Assembly: GCA_001599815.1 (NCBI GenBank)
Contig: BCIA01000003.1
Span: 248,001-312,000, forward strand
Origin: Furcasterigmium furcatum
Lineage: Eukaryota > Ascomycota > Sordariomycetes > Glomerellales > Plectosphaerellaceae
Direction: 5' to 3'
Length of the DNA: 64,000 nucleotides
Shown: in pieces, positions 33,821 through 45,283 of the stretch
Layout: each line of letters opens with the position of its first letter
Numbering within the stretch: the first letter of the stretch is position 1
Position numbers and translations under genes: made by a program
The notes under the pieces: model-generated
What the model saw: only the letters and a program-made list of their open reading frames with translations
What the model was told of the DNA's origin: nothing
The model's database searches: none

Positions 33821-36317
33821 TCAAACCAACAGTCCCTCCAGAACGGACTCACCGTCTCCTTCGGTCCCGCGGGACAACTCCCAGCCCCGCAACAGCTCCT
33901 CAAAAGCAGTACGCAGCTCTTCCGACGCATCGGGCCGAGCTACCTCAAGAATCTCCCGGGGCGTCAACCCCTTCCCGTTCCTCTCCGCTGGATCGACCCC
34001 GCCGAGCTTCCGATGAGAAAGCTTCTTCATCGTCTCCACCGAGGCATAGTGTGCCACAAGATGGGTTATGGCATAGGCGGTCGTGGTAACTTTATGATAG
34101 TCAGCCCCCATATCGAGGAGGGCCGTCAACACATCGACGTGGTTGTAGCATAGTGCCTGGAGGAAAGGCGTGTACCCCCAATCATCTGCTGTCTCGATAT
34201 GTGCTCCTGCACCGAGGAGGAACATCACGGCGCGCAAGTTTCCTTGTCCCGCAGCCAGGAGGAGCGGCGTGGCGCCCGTCACGTCGCGGGCTTCGAGATT
34301 CAGCTTACGTCCTCGAAGGGCGTCGAAAATGCTCACGCCTACCCGCACAGCTCTGTCTGCCTCTGTCTCGGCCCTCGTATCTTCTGCCGCTGCCCCCGCA
34401 AGCTCAGTGGTCACTGCGGCGATATGGAGGACGCTCCGGCCCTCAGAATCTACGGCATCGACGTCCGCGCCAGAGTCCAGGAGCGTGGTGACAGCCGGCA
34501 CGTACCCCTTCTCGAAAGCGAAGTGGAGCGGCGTCTTTCCCGTCCGCCGACACGCAGCCCCGACATCCGCCCCAGCGCGAAGCAGCGCCCGAATGGCGGC
34601 GACGTCACCCCTCGCGCTCGCCCACGAGAGCGGCGTTCGGCCTTGGACGTCCGGGGCGTCGACCTCGCTGCGTGCCGTGACTCCAAGGTAGTCGGTGAGG
34701 GAAAGTGGCGTCAGGCCTAGGACAACCTTGTGAAGGGGCGAGAAGCGACGAGTTTCGAGGTCTTCCATATCTTCATGGGAGGTGAGCGTTTTCCAGGACA
34801 TCTTGTCAGCTGATTCGTGGAGGACATAATCCCATACGATATCTGCGGGGGTTCTGTGGACGGCATGTTAGTACCAGCATGTGCGCCAAGGGATGCCTCG
34901 AAGATGACGCACCTCTTCTGCTTGTCTTCTTGAAGGGGGTCAGCTCCTGCCGCGAGTAACGCCGCAAACAGGTTGGAGTGCCGATTCACAGCGGCGAGCT
35001 ACAATGGGACGTCAGTATAACTGAAGAGCATTGTCAACCATTCGAGCGAACCAAACGTACATGGAGTAGAGTAGACCCGGTCCGGCCATCGACATCAAAA
35101 GGTGACCCCTGCCCATCCAAAAAGGCCTTCCGCAACGCATCGACGTTGCCGCCTAGCGCAAAGTGAAAGACGCGATGACTCCCGCACACAAGCCTGGGTG
35201 TTCTCATGGAAATCTGGAGGCCCGTGAGAGGGTTCAACGCGATGGAGAGACGGACCATACGGGACCACGCCCATGCAGGAGGGAAGAAGCTGAGCTGCAT
35301 GGCCGTGGCTTCGCGGTGGCGACATGAGGCATCGCTGCAGGGCTTGCCGAGCGGGCCACCCGACACCACCACATGCGTCGAGCCAGTCACCGGCGTGATG
35401 GTCTCAAGGGTCGACACATGAAGCTTACGGTGGCAGGTGCATGTGCACCATATCGGGCAGCGAGGGGCTCTGGCGAAAGCGAGGGGGAGGAGGGGGGCTT
35501 CTCCCTTTTCGGTGATCATGTTCATCATTGTCTCTGGTGTAGCGTGTTGGGTTATCTGTGTCGTGGCCGGGGTGATTTCTGCGGAAGGATTGGTAGGCGA
35601 TGGGAACGTGAGGAGGATTTGCTGCAGTAGACGAGAGTTCTCAGCGACAGTGGCGAAGAGCTCGGCTTGGTTGAGCGCGAGGGCGGCAGTGGCGACGTTG
35701 ATCTGGCGCTGTAGCGATTTCGTGCGCTCGGCCGTGACCTTTCTACAGGCTGTCAGTCAAATGGGTCCCAAGTCTCGACGGGAGGCATACGAGCCCTACA
35801 CGTTTAAAGACCCCAGGCAGAGGGAGATGTGGCTCCGGACAGCCTGGAGAGCCTCCTTGGAAGCCTTGATCTTCGGTCGGTTGCGCGAGTAAGCGAGGAA
35901 ATCAACCTTGAAGAGGGGCGTCCCGTCATCTGGCCGTGCAGTGCTGTTGGATGCCGATGGCGAAATCAACGAGGTGTCAGGCTGTCCCGACAGAGGGCGT
36001 ATCGATGCCTGTAACAGCGCATCCAGGTGACCTAGCTCGCACTGCGCCGCGTTGAGAGCCTGGGAGAGGGCCTCGATGCAACCCCCGCTCGCGGACTCGG
36101 TCCGAGCCCAACTCTCGACATCCGGGTCGTCGGCGGCATGACCGAGAACGTCAAGAACGCCTTGGAGGGAGTGCCGGACCAAGTGGGACTCCCGAAGAAG
36201 AAGCTTTAGTTCTTTAGGCGCATTTCGCAGGTCCCGGATCTTCTCGATGGTCTGCGCAACGCCCCCGACTGCGGTCAAGATGGCGAGGATCCCCGTAGTG
36301 ACCGAAAGAGGGTCCAT
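33821..36317 (-). CDS. Ankyrin-repeat protein with fungal STAND-type N-terminal domain
   Basis: Four exons, 35802-36317, 35061-35738, 34913-34998 and 33821-34853, give 770 aa. The N-terminus (MDPLSVTTGILAILTAVGGV...) is the fungal STAND/PigL-type N-terminal domain, followed by a coiled-coil-like stretch spanning the first intron. There is no NACHT or NB-ARC domain. Ankyrin units start around residue 350 and are split by introns: STLLHLAAVNRHSNLF is rebuilt across the second intron. They continue to about residue 690, with GRTPLSWASARGD and KTPLHFAFEKGY among them. It is probably an intracellular sensor or scaffold related to fungal NLR-like proteins. The donor of intron 1 (GTGTAG) is weak, and a nearby alternative donor would change two residues. 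Confidence 0.8.
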
Positions 36318-36805
36318 GGAGGGGCGACGGGACCTGTCGACTTGCCTTGGCCGGGCGGGGGGTCGGACACAGGGTGGGACGGCCCACATCTTATACCTGT
36401 GGCCATGCTCTGGTGGCGTGCAGGCTGTCTTCCAGAGGGGTGCTCTCGGGCTGCGCAGGTGATTGCATGGCGGCGACCTGCATGAGCTTTGGAGCTTCGG
36501 TGACGGATTGGTGGCGGAGCTGAGTCTCGCCTGTCTGCCTCGACCAGTCAGAGGTCAGGTGTGCGTGATATGGGCAGCCACATTTGGGCTGAGCATTTCT
36601 TCCAGATAAAAGTCTCACTTCTCCGTGCAGCTCGCTGCAATCCCAAAATCGTGAGCCTTTTCATCCTCGAGGACCGGGGTGTGTAGGCGGAAGGTATTTC
36701 TTAGTTGGCCTGTCATCCTCGACAAGGGATCTGAGCGAAAGACCCCTGAAACTCTTGGTCTGAGAACTCCCCCGGCTTGCCAAGTTAACGCAAGCCCGAG
36801 TATTC

Positions 36806-37590
36806 TTAGTGTAGCCTCTCCCGATGGCTCCCCACCATTGACTTCACCAGCTCGATCGTGACCTTGACCCAAACCTCGACAGGCACAGGCTCCCCTCTCT
36901 TAGTGGGAAACCAACATGGCGGGTGGGTGATCGAGGGGGACAAGGTGTACTCGGGTCCAGTTGTCCTCTACTGCCACAGATCTACAAGTCGGGTGAGTTT
37001 CATGTCTGTTCTCAAAGGTATCGGCACTCCTGGCCACGCAACCTTCTGGTCACTGAACGTCTGGTTGTAGACATCCGTATCGTTGTGGTAACCCATGCCC
37101 GCAATAACAGACTGAGCACTGGAATTCTCCACGGCGAAGGACTGGCGGAATTGGTTGACACCAACATGAGGAATAAGGTCAAAATCGTCCTCGTTGTAAT
37201 CTGATTGACAAGGTCAAAAGTAGGATGGTACACGACCGGAACCGCCGAAGGGTAGACGGTCAGCCTGATGCGACCAGGAAGTACGTTGGGAAGCTTTTCC
37301 ACGACTGTCCATGCCGGATTCGGGTTGGTCCGTCTGAACGACAAACTTGAAGTTAACATGGGTCCTTCAGAATGGTTGCCCGGAGAGGCATCAACAAGTA
37401 CCTAGCGTGGCGGATTGAAACGCGCCCCTAAGCCGGACACTAGCACTTTGGTCACTCTGCAAAGGGACCTCATCTTGGGTATGAAAACAGGGTCATCGAT
37501 GGCGTCCGGATACGTTGCGCTCTGTAATCAGAGACTTCCCGGCCGCCTGAATGGCATGAAGACGTCGGTGGCTTTTTTTGTGTAGGAAAG
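36806..37590 (-). pseudogene. Decayed gene of unknown family
   Basis: Read on the minus strand, one frame stays protein-like across the stretch (for example DFDLIPHVGVNQFRQSFAV and YHNDTDVYNQTFSDQKVAWP). It is broken by four stops: TGA near 37537, TAG near 37426, TGA near 37216 and TAG near 36998. Some could derive from CAG or CGA by C-to-T change, including a TAG directly before a GT donor. A 56-nt intron (GTACTT to TTCAAG, with a TTAAC branch) fits phase 0 and joins two parts of the frame. The family was not recognised. The stop pattern is compatible with RIP or ordinary decay. Confidence 0.35.
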
Positions 37591-38665
37591 GCAGTGAGAG
37601 ACCACCGATTTTGGTGAACAGATAACTACTCAACTAGGTCACACCTATAACGGAATCCCCCGCGCCGGTATACGATCAGCTAGGCTTTCCGACGGCCCGA
37701 TACCGTATACTACGAGCGTACTGAACAAGAGGGGGGAGTACGACGGGTTATACCTGCCCATAAAAAGATCGGGCTTCTTCTTCGTATTTGGATTCTTGGG
37801 TGGCCTGGTGCGGGGGTGGCCCATTGTACCGTCACTATAAACAGAAGCCAAAGGCGGTATTAACTCATAGCAGTTACCTTAGTTGGGCAAGCGCCTTGAG
37901 CAACTTATGCTTGGTAGCGAGAGTGCCGAGGTTGATATCATTATCCGACGGAGGTCGAGACTTCCCGCTTTTCACTATATCCGAGGATATCGAGACTTGA
38001 CAGCTACTGCCGTAATAGGTAGGGAGGTATTCAAACGTGGCTCCCGAAGGGAATGACAGTGAAAGTGAGGAGTCTCTACCTCCGTGGTGCAAAAGCGTCC
38101 ACTTAGTCCCCCAACTTTGAAAGTACCTTGGTGCCTTGGGTTGGATCTAGGTGTATTGAATATAAGAGATTCCTCCTTTGCCGGCAACGGCTCAAGTGTA
38201 GCCCCGGACCTCCAAATAGCTCTGCAATGACGTTGATGGTCAAGTGCGGGTTTCTCTATGCCAATTTATATCTCCCAGGGTTTCTTTACGACTTGCTAGG
38301 CAATGACAATGGTTGAGAAGAGCAGAGTAGCCCAGAATCGTGGCCTCGTTGACCCATCTCTATTCAAGTGGAATTCCTCCCGATGTTGCTGTTCGTTATC
38401 CTATCGCAAGGGCACCATGAACGCGGTGCAGCCAAAAAATATGGGAACTACAAGCAAAACGTTGAGCTCTGGGAAGTTTCTAAATCGTCAGATGCATTAT
38501 TTCTAGTGCGGCGCAGTAGAGTGGATGACTCGGGCCAAGGGGCCAACCACAGTCCCCTACCCCAGAGTGAACCAATCCCCGCATTACTTTGACATCCAAT
38601 ACTCAAGGACAGCTGGTTTTTGCGGTCGAGATCTCTCTGGCTACTTCCATGGCGGACAAATTTGA
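37591..38665. other. Degenerate intergenic region
   Basis: About 1 kb with no supportable gene, between the decayed gene and the NACHT remnant. The short open frames here look random. Confidence 0.4.
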
Positions 38666-39085
38666 TACTGGGAGCCTCGGGGGCACTCCGCGGACGAGAC
38701 ACAACATCAGCCCATCACCATCGATCGTATCAGGTCTTGGCTCCGGCCAACCTCGTATGATGATGACAATGGAGAATACCGAAAACACCTGGCCTCTCTC
38801 CAGCCAGACACCGGTGTTTGGCCCACAGCCTCCCCAAAATACCAATCCTGGCCGAACGGCTCGGACCAAGGCTTACTCTGGGTCCAGGGAGTGCCCGGCT
38901 CCGGCAAGTACGTACTCGCTGCCAAGTTCGTCCATGAAATCTCTCTGTCCGGCGTCCCAGTCCTTTACTTCTTCCTCCGCCAGATCATCGACGCCAATCA
39001 AACTCCTGACGCCCTATTGTGTGACTGGCTGGACCAGATTCTACCGCACAGCGGCCGGCTTCAGAAACGGCTGCAAAAGGAAGTT
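38666..39085 (+). pseudogene. NACHT-domain gene fragment
   Basis: One frame gives RIRSWLRPTSYDDDNGEYRK, then LLWVQGVPGSGKYVLAAKFV and SGVPVLYFFLRQIID. This is the P-loop region of a fungal NACHT STAND protein, with the P-loop GVPGSGK. An in-frame TGA (38663-38665) lies directly before it, and the frame stops matching after LQKRLQKEV near 39085. Walker B, the rest of NACHT and any repeats are missing. It is a fragment abutting an unrelated transporter fragment, so a rearrangement junction lies near 39085-39110. Confidence 0.6.
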
Positions 39086-39111
39086 CGCGCTCGACCTGGC
39101 TCCCGGCGATG

Positions 39112-39908
39112 CGCTAGCTGCCTACTATCCTCTCATCATAAACAGCTTTGGCTACCCGAGACTCCAGTCCAACGCCCTGGTTTCAGTTGGACACTGGGTT
39201 CAATTCTTCCAGGGCCCTATTTGGTGATACCTGGAGTGAGACCTCCCGCAAACATGTATGATACTGCCCTTTTGCTCTTTACTAACTTATCATGTTCTCG
39301 TAGGGATCGTACTGGGCGCTGTGGACTGTTAGTCATGGCCGGAATCTCGCTCTGGTGGAAATTCATTGTAAGAAGCACCTATCTTTGCACCCTCCTGGTC
39401 CTGAAACTTCAAGCTGACGGGCGATTCTGTTATCAGCTCACGACCTGTCTTCTCGTCTTCTCTGAATCAAGGTCTGCTCGGTTTGGCGTGCTCAGCATGT
39501 GTCTTGCCACTTTGGCTATTTGGCGTAAGTAGCCCTGCAACTGAGTGCGCAGCCTACCCCCGGCCACAGACCATGGATCTGACACGTATTTTATCGGATC
39601 CCATCAACGGCTCTTGGCTTGTACTGAACTGCAAGTCTACAGAAGAGCTAAATGTCACCATGGCGACCTGCGTTATGTGGAGCAACTTTGCCGGCGTCAT
39701 CGGCTCCCAGCTCTTCCGGTCCGAGGACAGGCCTCTCTATCCTCATGGATGGACGGCTGCTGTGACCATTTTGTCTTTAGCGGTATTGTGTGTCGTTTTT
39801 TCCAACGTGCAGTACCGTCTCTCGAATCGGCGCCTTCAAAAGAGGATGGGGGTGGGAGATGTTGATGGACCTGAGCGGGCAGAGGCTCCCAGGTTGTACA
39901 TGCTCTAG
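39112..39908 (+). pseudogene. C-terminal half of an MFS transporter (Dal5-like anion:cation symporter family)
   Basis: The blocks SFGYPRLQSNALVSVGHWVQ, then RDRTGRCGLLVMAGISLWW, then a long C-terminal frame are the last membrane segments and tail of a Dal5-type transporter. The last frame has WSNFAGVIGSQLFRSEDRP and HGWTAAVTILSLAVL and runs 39572-39908. Between blocks there are a stop at 39225-39227, a frame change and intron-like spacers (GTAAGA at about 39370, GTAAGT at about 39526). The N-terminal half is absent and replaced by the NACHT fragment. Probably dead; the last exon alone is intact. Confidence 0.55.
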
Positions 39909-40208
39909 TCTCTGGATGGTTGGGTCTTCAGTTCGTGGACACATGTCCGATGAAGATAGAGGGATATCCACACAGAATTCAAGTCGATTAATAGACAATC
40001 AGATAAATATCTCCCACGGCAGCGGTGGATAAAGCTTTCTGTATTCAGCCAGAATAATATTTAAAATCAATCACGCTTGGTATGATGAAAGGTACAGCCC
40101 CTTCCATGCCTTGCTGTGGGCCTGTGGCTGGCGACTTCGCCATCCATCGATAGTGGTGTCGACCAGCACAGTGTCGAAAGGGAAATGTTCCGGCCATCTA
40201 CCGTCTGA

Positions 40209-41920
40209 TCAAGGCTGCTTCTCGTCTTTCCCGGGCGCGGGATCCGAAGCAGCACTTTGATTGGAGCCGTGCCGGCCATACAGAGGCTCCCCAGTGGTTT
40301 GAATGATCTGTCCCTCCTCAGAGTCCCAGACCGCGTCGTCCAAGTACGCATAGTCAAGACCAAGGGCCTCGGCCGACTCGCTTGCACGCAGGTGCATACC
40401 GGGGATCTTGCTAATGGCGAACAGCAAGATCAGGGACACGAAGAACGACCAGGCAGCGCAAGTCGTCGCGCCCGCGAACTGGAGGCCGACCTGGCGCCAG
40501 TGCCCGTTCCATCCGCCTCCCAGGAACGAGTCCCCGCTGACTCCGTCGAGGGCCGGGACGTATTTATCCGCGAAGATGCCCGTGAGGATGTCGCCGACGT
40601 AGCCTCCGACGCCGTGGATTGCGAAGATATCGAGGCCTTCGTCGACGCGGAGGAGGTACTTGTATCGAGCGGCGAAAAAGCAGCAAATCGCGGTAACGAT
40701 GCCAACGACGGGAGATACGTAGACGCGAACTGCACAGACCATGTTAGATCTTTCGCCACCAACAGGTTAGGATGTTGAAGACTCACCGAATCCGGCCGCG
40801 GGTGTGATTCCGACCAGCCCAGAAATGATGCCAGAGCAGAATCCGACCAGGCTGAACTTCTTGGTGTAAAACATGTCAAGAAGGGCCCAGGCTATGCCTC
40901 CGCCACAGGCTGCGAAGTTCGTGTTGACGACGACGTAGATCGATCGGATGCTGAGGTTGGCCGTGCTCGCGCCGTTAAAGGCAAACCAGCCGAACCAGAT
41001 GAGGACGGTGCCGAGGCACATCAGCAGCGGGTTGTGTGGCTTGTGGTGAAACTTGTACCTGTTCGGCTCTTCGGAGATTCGGGGACCGAGCATGATAGAC
41101 CAGGCGAGGGCACCGAAGCCGCTCGCGATGTGTACGGGCCCGGAGCCAGCAAAGTCGTACAGGCCGAGCTGGAAGAGCCACCCGCTCGGGTTCCATTCCC
41201 AGTGAGCAAGGCTGCATGAATGTCAGCACTTCAAAAGGAGACATACAGGTTGCGAAAAAGCCAAAGTAGAACACTTACACATAATACACAAATGTGGTCC
41301 AGCTCAACAGGAACAACATACTAGGCCCGAGGCGGCCGCGTTCCAGCATCGCGCCCGCCAAGATCATGGCCGTGGCGGTCACGAAGGTGAATCCGAAGGC
41401 GGCGTCTGAGCGCAAGTTAGATGGGACCCTGTGTGAAGATTTCCTTTCGTCAAGGGCCTACAAAGGATATCCGGGATGTCCGCGTTGGCCATAGAGGGTG
41501 ATGCGAGGACATTGTGGAAAGCTGCCAGGGATACGTCGCCCAGGATCGGGTTTGTCACGCGGGATTGGTAGAGCGAGGCGCCATATATCCAGTATTGCAG
41601 GCCACAGGCGCAGGCGCAGAACAAGGACTGCAAGACCATCGTCAATGCAGACTTCCTCCTGTGCATGCCGGCATAGAGGAAGCCAATTGCGGGCGTGATC
41701 TGCCAGCAGAGAATCGTGCAGACGAGGACCCAGCAGAGATCACCCTGGACAGCAGAGGTTAGACCTGAAGTCCCATGTGCATCACAATTTTGCCGTTGCT
41801 CTTCGAATTAATGGCACTTACCTTGTCGTAAGGGGCGTTCAAGTCATGAGTGATGGGGTTCCCGCCGGTCGGGTCGACGCTGTAGTCCGGCCATTCTGTG
41901 ATTGGGATGACTTCCGCCAT
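40209..41920 (-). CDS. Ammonium transporter (AMT/MEP family)
   Basis: Five exons, 41822-41920, 41462-41744, 41279-41405, 40787-41211 and 40209-40729, give 484 aa. About eleven membrane segments are visible. Family blocks include FLYAGMHRRKSALTMVLQ, the conserved SGPVHIASGFGALAW, FNGASTANLSIRSI, GLVGITPAAGFVRVYVSPVV and DIFAIHGVGGYVGDILTG; the last contains a pore His. The C-terminal tail is cytoplasmic and acidic. The protein imports ammonium, and methylammonium in many homologues, at the plasma membrane and is typically induced by nitrogen limitation. The start is set by the splice phase and the typical short extracellular N-terminus. It lies beside two DUF3445 genes and an EutQ-like cupin. 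Confidence 0.93.
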
Positions 41921-42872
41921 TCTGACGAACACAATGAACGGGCGACTTGACGGTAAAACTCAGGGTAGTCAAGAATAACACGGCTTCGGTTGTCATTCAT
42001 CTGCGGTCCACACAGGCGCGGGACTACAGGCAGGCATACCATATATATACAATGTCCTTTCAGCTTCCGGCGGCCCGTGTCTTCGCCGTGATGATTCCGG
42101 ATAGTGGCTGTATCGCATCAGATCGTCAAGATAAGCTCATTTCGCTACACTGATCTACCGAGGTGCCAGTATCTCGTCCATGTTTCACGGCAAGATAGGT
42201 ATTCCGATGGTGATTGGCTTGGCGGCCTAGCGGCATGGCTGAATGAATCGTATCAAGTTTCAACACCAGAGCAGGGCGACCGGAAGGATAGTACTAGTAA
42301 GGACGAGGGCCTCACCAGCCGCTCTGTTATTGCTCTGCTCGTGTCGAGTCCTGTTGCCCACAGGCGTTCTGTCCCCGAGGTACTGCCACGCGACTTCGTC
42401 TATGTCATAGTGAGCTTATCGCTTTGGTCTGAATCGGGCAATGCCATCCGTCGCCGGGAAGCCTTACTGGTTTCGGTGTGGGGTTGCCCCTGATGGAGGG
42501 CGGGGGCGGCAGCAACACCAGCTCAGCTCCTGATGAGGGGCCACGCAATTCCGAGCTTCCTCACTGGCTGGTCTGGCCATCGTACCTTATCTGCCGTTCG
42601 CTCTCCTTGGCTAGACCATCCGTCTCCGAGAAGCACTGCTGATACCGGCGTGGGAGGAACAGCGAATGTGTGTCCAGGTGGTACGCCCAACTCCTCCGCC
42701 CCCTGGTAATTATGGTTGGCAGTCGCATGAGGAAGGCCAGAAGAGGGGTTATCGACGGGTTAGATACCAGAACACTTCAATATCCATCCCAGTTAAAGGC
42801 GTGCACGGTGTTGCTAGATCCTCGAGAGTCTGTGACTGGAACGCAGCACAACATCGATAGCGCATCATCAAC
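41921..42872. other. Divergent spacer, ammonium transporter / DUF3445 gene 1
   Basis: About 950 bp between the divergent transporter and DUF3445 genes. ATATATAC near 42042-42050 could be a minus-strand TATA box of the transporter. No gene seen. GATA sites, the usual nitrogen-control element, occur but were not counted. Confidence 0.35.
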
Positions 42873-44413
42873 ATGTTTCTCGGCCTAGACCTTGGAACCG
42901 CGACCAATATCCTAACACTGCTGGGGGCGGCAGCTTGCACTGCCAGCTTGGTCTATCTCATCAATGACTTCGTCGTCAATCGACAGAAGCTGAGACAGGT
43001 CGGGCGCAGCCCTTCGCCCCAACAAGCAACGGCCGGCAGTTCCGAGAAGCAAAACTACACGAATGCTTTCCCTCCTGCTCATGAAACCTGCTACCCTGGG
43101 CTTGGCCCGGGAAGCACAGATATCAAAGTCGTCGACTTGGCCACGTCGCCCAAGCCGCTCGTGAGACTTGATTCTGATTATCGCCAATGCGAATCTTCGC
43201 TTTTCAACTACACCGGCTTCTCGGTCGCTGACATCCGATCCCTGGGGAACTTCCCAGACTACGCAACGCTGTCTGGCGTCCCGCTGCCGGCGCCCCTGGA
43301 AGACTTTGACGTGCTCAAGGCACTCCCGCGACCCTACCGACCGTTCAGATGGGCTTATCATCAGACAATGTGTAAGCAATCTCAAGGGACGCAGATGTGC
43401 CAGTCATTAATTCTCTCTAGCCTTGTCCAAAATGGACACGGACTTCTGGATTGAGCTCGAGAGCACGTATCGGGAACGGATCGCTCAGCGCGAGGCCCTG
43501 TTCAAGGACAACGGCACTCACGTCCTCGATAGCCTGCCAGGCTCCGAGCTCGCCTGCAAGGAGCTGATGGAGATGGTCCTGCAGTTTCTGTTGGCCAGGT
43601 ACCCGAAACAGTTCAGCCTCGAGGGCTTCGTGTTGACTAACAGCATCCTGAACACTACGACGGATCTGTCAACAATGAAGCCGCTGGAGGTCCTTCTGCA
43701 CAACGTCCCCGAGGATTTCGGCATCATGCTGAGAGACCCCGAGACTGGCCGCTACGTGCTCCGCGCCGGGATGGTCTGCTCCTCTGTCGGATGGAAGCTC
43801 AGTGAGAAGGTGGGCATGGGTCTCCCGGGCATCCACAAGGTTGTTCCCGACTACAAAGAGAAGATGGAATTCAGCATGGACAGGTGGGTTGGCATGAATC
43901 TCGTCCGTTCCTCTTCATTGTCGATTAACTTGAGATGACAGATTCTTCACGAAAATGCCAACCGACAAGCCGATCCAACGCGGCTCCTGGGGTCTCGAGG
44001 TCGGCCAACCCCTGTACATCCCGGCGGAACACCCGGATTTCGCGCACCGGTCTGCCCAGGACCCTGACCTGAAGCCCGAAGGTGTCTACCTGCGCGTCGA
44101 CTGGCAGACGCTGCGGCGGCTGCCGTTGTCCGGCGCCGTGGTCTTCAACTTCAAGGCGCTGTTCACGCCCCTGAGCGAGTTCAAGAACGAGCCCTACATC
44201 CCGTCCCTTGTCCTCAAGGTTCTCGAGGAGGGAAAGGAGAACATCCTGAAGTACAAGGGAACGTGGCACGTGGAGCATGTCGCGAAGCCGGCGCTGCGCG
44301 AGTATGAGGGCTTCCAGATCGAGACGGGCATGATCGAGAAGGACTGGTGTGTCCAGACGCTGCCCGAGGCCCCTTTCTTCCGGGACTGGGAGAAGAAATG
44401 GAGGGTTTGCTGA
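42873..44413 (+). CDS. DUF3445 protein 1 (haem-dependent oxidative N-demethylase-like), membrane-anchored
   Basis: Exons 42873-43371, 43421-43883 and 43942-44413 give 477 aa. A single N-terminal membrane segment (residues about 12-34) is followed by a linker. The DUF3445 (HODM alpha-subunit-like) domain starts around RPYRPFRWAYHQTMSLSKMD. In the bacterial relatives this fold binds haem and FMN and oxidatively demethylates dimethylamine. The family block near residues 371-385 reads RVDWQTLRRLPLSG, where the paralogue at 48.6 kb has RSERQSLRRLPKTQ; the Glu-Arg pair is replaced by Asp-Trp. This hints at an altered active site or substrate. It lies divergent from an ammonium transporter. Substrate and partner reductase are unknown. 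Confidence 0.8.
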
Positions 44414-45283
44414 GCGTGGGGAAGTCGGCGGGTGGGGCGTCTGACGGTTTCGATGTGGAATCTTGGATGATATCTGACATCGATCAGCCATCATCCAATG
44501 GCGATATGATCGTACTAATGAGAAAATATTGTCTCTTTTTCGTCGGGTTTTGCCAAGTACGGGACCGGGCCCACTGAAGGACTGACCTGTGAGAGGCAAT
44601 GGAACTCACGACTCCCTGGCCCAAGACCACGACACATCACCATCGATGGTGGAGTTCACACTGCAGTAGGACCTGCGGCCTCCAAGGTTGTTCCTCGTCG
44701 GTGGCCAATCATGGACCTCGCAGCAGTGGAGCACGGCAGCTAAAATCAAAATGCGGGGGAGATAAGGGGAATGGAACTGGCCGATGCGGGAGAAAGTGAT
44801 TATTGGATCCCACTGCGCCTCCGCTTGCCCCTTATCTCCGACAGAGGAGAGGACATGATTTGGGTCTGTTGTCGACGAACTGAGAAATTTACCAGAAAAC
44901 ACAAAATACAAGTCTTATGTTTCTATCGTGTGTGGCTAGACATATAATATTATACCGCTCTCTGGAGCTCAAATAACGGTACTTTGGGGTGACGTCGCAG
45001 GTATCTCGGCTTGTCGAGGAACTTTGGGGAAGAAGCCAATCCGGATCGACTTGACGGCGTCGCGTCCTTATCAGCAGCATCCTCCAACCCCGACCAGGCC
45101 CAGGACACGGGACTTTCTCGGGATCTAGCAGCTCAGATCGCCTGGCCGTCACCTCTTCACCATCAAGCAACGCGCACGCCTCATCAGATTCGACCCCTCA
45201 AGGCGTCCGATCATCCCATCAGCAGCTCAGCCGACCCCTTAGATGAACAGCTCCAACTTATCCCGCGATACGCCCGGCCTGTG
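44414..45283. other. Intergenic, promoter of the Zn2Cys6 gene
   Basis: No independent gene seen. An open frame runs into the regulator's first exon from a non-ATG codon at 45011; it probably belongs to the 5' leader. Confidence 0.4.

Noticed and set aside
45011..45283. Longer N-terminus for the Zn2Cys6 regulator
   Set aside because: The extension starts on TTG and adds low-complexity residues; the first in-frame ATG is at 45284.
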